A stretch of 36,770 nucleotides of DNA from Nocardioides sp. (GTDB taxonomy: Bacteria; Actinomycetota; Actinomycetes; Propionibacteriales; Nocardioidaceae), in the NCBI RefSeq assembly GCF_030149505.1, contig NZ_JASBRN010000087.1, forward strand, positions 1 to 36,770, in the 5' to 3' direction. Position numbers and translations under genes: made by a program. The notes beneath the pieces are model-generated. The model did not search any database. It was given only the letters and a program-made list of their open reading frames with translations, and was not told the DNA's origin. Position 1 is the stretch's first letter, and every line of letters begins with the position of its first letter. Shown in pieces: positions 33,201 to 36,770 of the stretch.

Positions 33201-33654
33201 ACACCGGGCGCTGGTGTTCAGCCAGTTCACCAGCTTCCTCACGAGGGTCCGTGCGCGCCTGGACGCCGAGGGCATCGCCTCGACCTACCTCGACGGCAGC
33301 ACCCGCGACCGGGCCGCGGTGCTGGAGGAGTTCCGCACCGGCGACGCCCCGGTCTTCCTCATCAGCCTCAAGGCAGGTGGGGTGGGGCTGACCCTGACCG
33401 AGGCCGACTACGTGTTCGTCCTCGATCCCTGGTGGAACCCCGCGGTCGAGGCGCAGGCCGTCGACCGCGCCCACCGGATCGGCCAGCAGCGACCGGTGCA
33501 CGTCTACCGGCTGGTCGCCACCGACACCATCGAGGAGAAGGTGATGGAGCTGAAGGCGCGCAAGGCAGCGCTGTTCCAGCAGGTCGTCGACGGCGACGGG
33601 GCACTCTCGGGTGCGGTCACCGCGGACGACGTGAGGGCGCTCTTCGGAGCGTGA
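30292..33654 (+). CDS. SWIM zinc-finger SNF2-family helicase
   Basis: A 1120-aa DNA translocase. The SWIM zinc finger CSCPVGWNCKHVVAVLL (about 78-94) binds metal and probably nucleic acid. A long middle region (about 120-640) has no named domain, though the part before the ATPase is typical for bacterial SNF2 proteins. The SNF2 motor follows: LADDMGLGKTLQT (about 684-696), VLDEAHQVKN (about 783-792), LTGTPFENRLMELWSLL, LVFSQFTSFL (about 974), ISLKAGGVGLTLTEADYVF and QAVDRAHRIGQ. ATG 30292 is chosen because the protein then begins right before conserved sequence; the longer frame has no start signal. The role is probably DNA repair or nucleoprotein remodelling. It shares no features of the DISARM SNF2 protein beyond the motor and is 12 kb from the defence island. 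Confidence 0.93.
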   Translation: MDLATLALLDDAVLAREFHGGSWSRGREYAAAGRVHDVGLEEDGDLLHLDGQVVGTHDYVVGITLHGSASRPRVDGECSCPVGWNCKHVVAVLLTARGARDAREDRAVPGRPPLARVPDPLPAWRPSPPAAPPPPSWGQLLDGALADPRGSDVGEPSPLALQVELRAPDPVGPGRGYVLPPTVLLRPLRRGARDNWVKTGATWNDVPSLRFSGRFDAEQVGVLHELRDLRSMSAHYARAGDGLDVADLGSALWPLLRRVRESGLVIVPVAPLHSLVLDEEVALDLDVRDAGEETLVEVVVRGRERGPGSRLRVYGEPGHGVLLVEPAEEGRGRWTARLAPLSHRPTYPVRRLADQPEPVRVPAADRERFRSAYLPRLRRRAPVVSSDESVVLPEVPVPRLVLGVTWRAADRVGLSWHWRYAAAGRTRECGLHAEDTLDGLRDPAAERAVLAGLDLDEHRHRLLRRAGHGSPLLGDVLLGRGDVLTFVHQVLPGLEADDAVLVEEHGERPDYREAVEDPQIRFEVVERASDTDEQDAEGPTDWLDLEVVIEVDDEQVPLAAVLEALTLEHEVVFLPSGRYVRTDHPALTRLAETVRAAGEIVPSPKEDGHLRVSRHDLGSWGELAELGIVDRQAERWVRSARALRDLTELPQLEPTGLTSALRPYQLDGFRWLAFLWESGLGGVLADDMGLGKTLQTLALVSHATARGSGRFLVVAPTSVVPGWVSEAARHAPGLRVRAVTGTARKRGTTIAEEAEGVDVLVTSYTLLRLEAEAYAALEWGGLVLDEAHQVKNHQGKTYKAVRSLDVPFRLGLTGTPFENRLMELWSLLSIVTPGLYPWPRAFVEQVVNPVERRGDTDALARFRRRIRPFLLRRTKELVAADLPPKQEQVLEVALEIKHRKVYDAHLQRERQEVLGLVEDFERNRIAIFGALTRLRQLSLDPALVDTAHEGVGSAKTDVLVDHLHELAAEGHRALVFSQFTSFLTRVRARLDAEGIASTYLDGSTRDRAAVLEEFRTGDAPVFLISLKAGGVGLTLTEADYVFVLDPWWNPAVEAQAVDRAHRIGQQRPVHVYRLVATDTIEEKVMELKARKAALFQQVVDGDGALSGAVTADDVRALFGA

Positions 33655-33667
33655 GCCGACTCGGGGG

Positions 33668-33928
33668 TCAGACCTTCTTCTTGCCCACGACCGCCTCGGC
33701 CGTCCCGACCAGCAGCACGGCCGCGATGACGGCGAAGACGAAGCCGAGGAAGTCCAGCTCCCAGATGTCACCGGTGCCGATGATGCTCGCCAGCACTCCG
33801 CCGATCAGCGCGCCCACGACACCCAGGCCGAGTGTCCCGAGGATGCCCAGGGCCTGGCGGCCGGGCTTGAGGAGACGCGCGAGCACGCCGATGACCATGC
33901 CGATGAACAGGAGTCCCAGGATCTGCAT
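33668..33928 (-). CDS. GlsB/YeaQ/YmgE family membrane protein
   Basis: An 86-aa protein with three hydrophobic helices and Gly-rich turns (LFIGMVIGVLARLLKPGRQ, then LGVVGALIGGVLAS), the pattern of the GlsB/YeaQ/YmgE (transglycosylase-associated) family, often stress-induced and of unclear function. It ends in a lysine-rich tail. TAGCGT (33936-33941) ends 7 nt before ATG 33928, so it is leaderless. It is convergent with the SNF2 gene (13-bp gap). Confidence 0.9.
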   Translation of the reverse strand: MQILGLLFIGMVIGVLARLLKPGRQALGILGTLGLGVVGALIGGVLASIIGTGDIWELDFLGFVFAVIAAVLLVGTAEAVVGKKKV

Positions 33929-33935
33929 GGTCGCG

Positions 33936-33941
33936 ACGCTA
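33936..33941 (-). promoter_or_regulatory. Putative -10 box of the GlsB/YeaQ-like gene
   Basis: TAGCGT on the minus strand lies 7 nt before ATG 33928. The same hexamer precedes the aldo/keto reductase gene at 35159. Confidence 0.5.
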
Positions 33942-34009
33942 CGCCGAGTCGTGCGGCCGCGGACCACCCGCGAGCGCGACCGGAGGGCCGCGGCGGCGAT
34001 GATGGTCCC

Positions 34010-35161
34010 GTGAGGTGCGGGTACTTCGAGTCGGGCGCGTGCCGCTCGTGCACGTGGATGGGCGACCCGTACACCGAGCAGCTGGCCCGCAAGACCGCCG
34101 TCACCCGCGGGGCCCTCGAGGCCGTCGGTGACGGTGCCGCCCTGGCGCACGCGGTGTGGGAGGACCCGGCCGCCAGCCTCGAGCAGGGCTTCCGCAACAA
34201 GGCCAAGATGGTGGTCGCCGGCAGCGTCGAGGAGCCGACGCTGGGCATCCTGGGTCCCCTCGGTGAGGGTGTCGACCTGCGGCACTGCGGCCTCCACGAG
34301 CCCGGCCTGCACGCAGCCCTGCCGGTGCTGGCCGACCACGTCCGGCAGGCCGGCCTGACGCCGTACGACGTGCCCGCGCGGCGGGGTGAGCTCAAGCACC
34401 TGGTGGTGACCGTGTCCCCGGACGGGCAGCTGATGGTGCGGTGGGTGCTGCGCTCGACCGAGGCGCTGCCCCGGCTGCGCAAGCACCTGCCCGCGCTGCT
34501 CGACGCGTTGCCGGTCGCGGTGGCGTCGGCCAACATCCAGCCCGAGCACAAGGCGGTGCTCGAGGGGCCGGAGGAGCTGGTGCTGACCAGCCAGGAGACC
34601 CTGCCGATGCGGCTCGGGGTGCCGGGTGCGGAGGCGGTGGTGCTGCAGCTGCGGCCGCAGTCGTTCTTCCAGACCAACACGCTCGTGGCGACCGAGCTCT
34701 ACGCCACCGCCCGGCGTTGGGTGTTCGACCTGGGGCCCGGCGAGGTGTGGGACCTCTACAGCGGGATCGGCGGGTTCGCGCTGCACCTGGCCGGGGAGGG
34801 TCGCGCGGTCACCGGCGTCGAGATCAGCGAGGAGGCGGTGCGCGGTGCCCAACGCGCGGCCCGCCTGGCCGACCTGGACGCCGCCTTCGTCGCCGGCGAC
34901 GCCGTCGCCTGGGCGCAGGCCCAGCAGGCGCGCCCCGACCTGCTCGTCGTGAACCCGCCCCGCCGCGGTCTCGGGCCCGATCTCAGCGGCTGGGTGGAGG
35001 GCTCCGACGTGCCGCACCTGCTCTACTCCAGCTGCCACAGCGGGTCGCTGGCCCGCGACCTCGCCGCGATGCCGTCCTACGTCGTGGAGCGGGTGCGGGT
35101 GCTGGACATGTTCCCCCAGACCACCCACCACGAGGTGCTGGTGCTGCTGCGCCGTCGGTAG
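34010..35161 (+). CDS. rlmC: 23S rRNA (uracil-747-C5)-methyltransferase RlmC-like
   Basis: Methylates C5 of a uridine in 23S rRNA using S-adenosylmethionine. The 383-aa protein begins with CGYFESGACRSCTWM, which with Cys at about residue 93 supplies the 4Fe-4S ligands. The methyltransferase domain has DLYSGIGGFALHLAG (motif I, about 245-260), NPPRRGLGP, and LLYSSCHSGSLARDL with catalytic Cys342. It ends with DMFPQTTHHEVLVLL, which carries the general-base Glu. This set and the length fit the RlmC/RumB branch, although RlmCD-type dual specificity cannot be excluded. GTG 34010 lies 6 nt after GATGAT, a leaderless arrangement that fixes the start at the first cluster cysteine. Its stop overlaps the promoter of the next gene. 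Confidence 0.92.
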   Translation: MRCGYFESGACRSCTWMGDPYTEQLARKTAVTRGALEAVGDGAALAHAVWEDPAASLEQGFRNKAKMVVAGSVEEPTLGILGPLGEGVDLRHCGLHEPGLHAALPVLADHVRQAGLTPYDVPARRGELKHLVVTVSPDGQLMVRWVLRSTEALPRLRKHLPALLDALPVAVASANIQPEHKAVLEGPEELVLTSQETLPMRLGVPGAEAVVLQLRPQSFFQTNTLVATELYATARRWVFDLGPGEVWDLYSGIGGFALHLAGEGRAVTGVEISEEAVRGAQRAARLADLDAAFVAGDAVAWAQAQQARPDLLVVNPPRRGLGPDLSGWVEGSDVPHLLYSSCHSGSLARDLAAMPSYVVERVRVLDMFPQTTHHEVLVLLRRR

Positions 35162-35164
35162 CGT
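35159..35164 (+). promoter_or_regulatory. Putative -10 box of the aldo/keto reductase gene
   Basis: TAGCGT ends 7 nt before ATG 35172 and includes the TAG stop codon of rlmC, so the downstream gene would have its own leaderless transcript. Confidence 0.5.
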
Positions 35165-35171
35165 CGCCCGC

Positions 35172-36191
35172 ATGGCAGCACACGACTCGGGCACGGGCCA
35201 GCGCACCCTCGGAAGCACCGGCCGCACCGTCTCCGCCATCGGCCTCGGCACCTGGCAGCTCGGAGCCGACTGGGGCGAGGTGAGCGAGTCCGACGCCCGT
35301 GCCGTCCTGGAGGCGGCCGTCGACTCCGGGGTGACGCTGCTGGACACCGCCGACGTGTACGGCGACGGCCGCAGCGAGCAGCTGATCGGCTCCTTCCTCC
35401 GCGACCGGGGTGCCGGACACGGCCTGACCGTGGCCACCAAGATGGGCCGGCGCGTGGACCAGGTGCCCGAGAACTATCGGCTCGAGCACTTCCGCGAGTG
35501 GACCGACCGTTCGCGGCGCAACCTCGGCGTCGACACGCTCGACCTGGTGCAGCTGCACTGCCCGCCCTCGGACACGATCACCGACGACGCCACCTGGGAG
35601 GCCCTCGACACCCTGGTCGCCGACGGGGCGATCGCCGCCTACGGCGTCTCGGTCGAGACCTGCGACCAGGCGCTGGCCGCGATCGCCCGCCCCGGCTGCG
35701 CCAGCGTGCAGATCATCCTCAACGCCTTCCGGCTCAAGCCACTCGAGCAGGTGCTGCCCGCGGCCCGGGCCGCCGGGGTCGGCATCCTCGCCCGGGTGCC
35801 GCTGGCGTCGGGCCTACTGAGCGGGAGGTACGACGAGGACACCTCGTTCGCCGAGGACGACCACCGCCACTACAACCGCGACGGGAGCGCCTTCGACGTC
35901 GGCGAGACCTTCTCCGGGGTCGACTACCGCACCGGAGTCGAGGCGGCCCGGGAGTTCTCCGCCCTCGTGCGCGAGCACGGTCCCGAGGGCGCGACCCCCG
36001 CCCAGGTGGCACTGGCCTGGTGCGCCCAGGCCGACGGCGTGACCTCGGTGATCCCGGGCGCCCGCAACCCCGAGCAGGCGCGGGCCAACGCCGCGGCAGG
36101 CTCGCTGCCCCCGCTCTCGCCCGCGCTGATGAGCGGTGTGCAGGAGCTCTACGACCGCCGGCTGCGTGAGCAGGTCCACAGCCGCTGGTGA
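35172..36191 (+). CDS. Aldo/keto reductase
   Basis: A 339-aa NAD(P)H-dependent oxidoreductase with a TIM-barrel fold, probably reducing an aldehyde or ketone. The catalytic tetrad is visible: Asp and Tyr in LLDTADVYGDGRSEQL (about 56-71), Lys in VATKMGR (about 88), and His in LVQLHCPPSD (about 125). The cofactor-binding C-terminus has VALAWCAQADGVTSVIPGAR, typical of the YajO/Tas-like group. The substrate is not deducible. ATG 35172 follows the TAGCGT box by 7 nt. It is transcribed in the same direction as rlmC and 10 bp after it. Confidence 0.93.
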   Translation: MAAHDSGTGQRTLGSTGRTVSAIGLGTWQLGADWGEVSESDARAVLEAAVDSGVTLLDTADVYGDGRSEQLIGSFLRDRGAGHGLTVATKMGRRVDQVPENYRLEHFREWTDRSRRNLGVDTLDLVQLHCPPSDTITDDATWEALDTLVADGAIAAYGVSVETCDQALAAIARPGCASVQIILNAFRLKPLEQVLPAARAAGVGILARVPLASGLLSGRYDEDTSFAEDDHRHYNRDGSAFDVGETFSGVDYRTGVEAAREFSALVREHGPEGATPAQVALAWCAQADGVTSVIPGARNPEQARANAAAGSLPPLSPALMSGVQELYDRRLREQVHSRW

Positions 36192-36229
36192 GCCCGACGA
36201 CCCGGGTGCCGCGGGGTCGCGGGGCGACG

Positions 36230-36235
36230 TAGTCT
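36230..36235 (+). promoter_or_regulatory. Putative -10 box of the Mrr_N-like gene
   Basis: TAGTCT ends 7 nt before GTG 36243; no ribosome-binding site is present, so a leaderless transcript is likely. Confidence 0.45.
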
Positions 36236-36242
36236 CGCACCC

Positions 36243-36713
36243 GTGGCCGAGGACTACTGCGAGCACTGCGACCTCCCGTTCTCCACGTGCATCCACGGGC
36301 GGCCGCCGGCCCCCGAGCCGGTGAAGGCGCCGCCGAAGGCCTCGCCGGTGCGGCGGCGGACCGCCAGCGCGAGCGGCTCGGCGAGCCGCACCACGGCCGG
36401 GTCCGCGTCGGCTCCCGCGCCGGTCAGGACGGCCCCGCGACGGCGTACGGACAAGGCGGAGTTCAAGCCCGTCATCGTCGAGGTGCTGCAGGAGGCCGGT
36501 GGCGAGCAGGAGGCCGACCTCGTGCTGGCGGCGCTCGAGGAGCGGCTCGCCGAGGTGCTGAAGCCCGGCGACCACGAGACCGGCCCGACCGGCGAGGTCC
36601 GCTGGCGCACCGCCGCCCGCTGGGCCCGCAAGGAGCTCGCCGACGACGGCCTCCTCGTCGCCCCGCAGCCGGGGGTCTGGGCGCTGACCGCGGAGGGGAT
36701 GCGGAGCCTGTAG
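36243..36713 (+). CDS. Unknown protein with Mrr_N-like winged-helix domain
   Basis: A 156-aa protein. The N-terminus has DYCEHCDLPFSTCIHG with CxxC and Cys/His that may bind zinc. A Pro/Ala/Ser/Arg-rich linker follows (about 20-70). The C-terminal 85 residues contain TAARWARKELADDGLLVAPQ and GVWALTAEG, the pattern of the Mrr N-terminal winged helix, a DNA-reading module here without the nuclease domain. A DNA-binding or regulatory role is possible. GTG 36243 follows a -10 box by 7 nt. Confidence 0.75.
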   Translation: MAEDYCEHCDLPFSTCIHGRPPAPEPVKAPPKASPVRRRTASASGSASRTTAGSASAPAPVRTAPRRRTDKAEFKPVIVEVLQEAGGEQEADLVLAALEERLAEVLKPGDHETGPTGEVRWRTAARWARKELADDGLLVAPQPGVWALTAEGMRSL

Positions 36714-36726
36714 CCGGGGTAGTCCG

Positions 36727-36770
36727 AATCACTTCTGATGCTCAGCTCAAGCCGAGCATCAGAAGTGATT
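36727..36770 (+). terminator. Perfect 17-bp hairpin at the window end, probable terminator
   Basis: Bases 36727-36743 pair perfectly with 36754-36770 around a 10-nt loop, starting 13 nt after the preceding stop codon. The stem is unusually AT-rich for this genome. The window ends exactly at the base of the stem, so a T-tract cannot be checked. It could be a bidirectional terminator. Confidence 0.7.

Noticed and set aside
30292..33654. SNF2 helicase as part of the defence island (DrmD-like)
   Set aside because: It is 12 kb away, has the SWIM architecture common in actinobacterial housekeeping SNF2 proteins, and core-type composition.
30760..33771. Minus-strand open frame of about 1000 codons opposite the SNF2 gene
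   Set aside because: It is an antisense shadow of a gene with complete SNF2 motifs.

Overview
The window is very GC-rich. Many genes here have a TAnnnT-type -10 element ending 6-8 nt before an ATG/GTG (leaderless starts), and neighbouring genes often overlap as ATGA or GTGA. The products (B12-dependent ribonucleotide reductase, TY-Chap/WXG100-like cassette, SAV_915-like protein, guanidine-III riboswitch with Gdx) suggest an actinomycete, probably Nocardioides or a close relative. The taxon is inferred, not demonstrated.

Layout. (a) 1-1924: 3' part of nrdJ and its terminator. (b) 1985-17685: a defence island of visibly lower and uneven GC. It starts with a DNA cytosine-5 methyltransferase convergent with a 412-aa protein carrying a possible PD-(D/E)XK motif. 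Next is a tightly coupled three-gene operon at 4812-14244: a 1016-aa unknown protein, a 1779-aa DExH helicase with a DUF1998-type Cys-rich C-terminus, and a Cas4/RecB-like Fe-S nuclease. A NERD-nuclease/SF1-helicase protein, a Vsr mismatch endonuclease and an unknown 214-aa protein complete it. Methyltransferase plus giant helicase-DUF1998 protein resembles Druantia type II. The Cas4-like third gene and the candidate restriction enzyme may make it a variant or a composite. (c) 17749-24217: crotonase, DUF488 protein, Gdx-type SMR exporter under a guanidine-III riboswitch, TSUP transporter, and two alpha/beta hydrolases. (d) 24408-30040: a secretion-like cassette. An SseB/SAV_915-like protein, an EspC-like small helical protein, a WXG100-like protein with a glycine-rich hydrophobic tail, a membrane protein and a TY-Chap protein lie on the plus strand. 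A diverged second copy of the small/large helical pair lies on the minus strand. (e) 30292-36713: SWIM-SNF2 helicase, GlsB/YeaQ-like membrane protein, rlmC, aldo/keto reductase and an Mrr_N-like protein. A perfect 17-bp hairpin ends the window.

How the genes may work together. The methyltransferase probably marks host DNA, and Vsr would repair the T:G mismatches that arise from deaminated 5-methylcytosine. The 412-aa protein and/or the helicase-nuclease operon would act on DNA lacking the mark. This is a family-level inference; no activity can be read from the sequence alone. No tRNA, rRNA, CRISPR array, transposase or integrase was seen.
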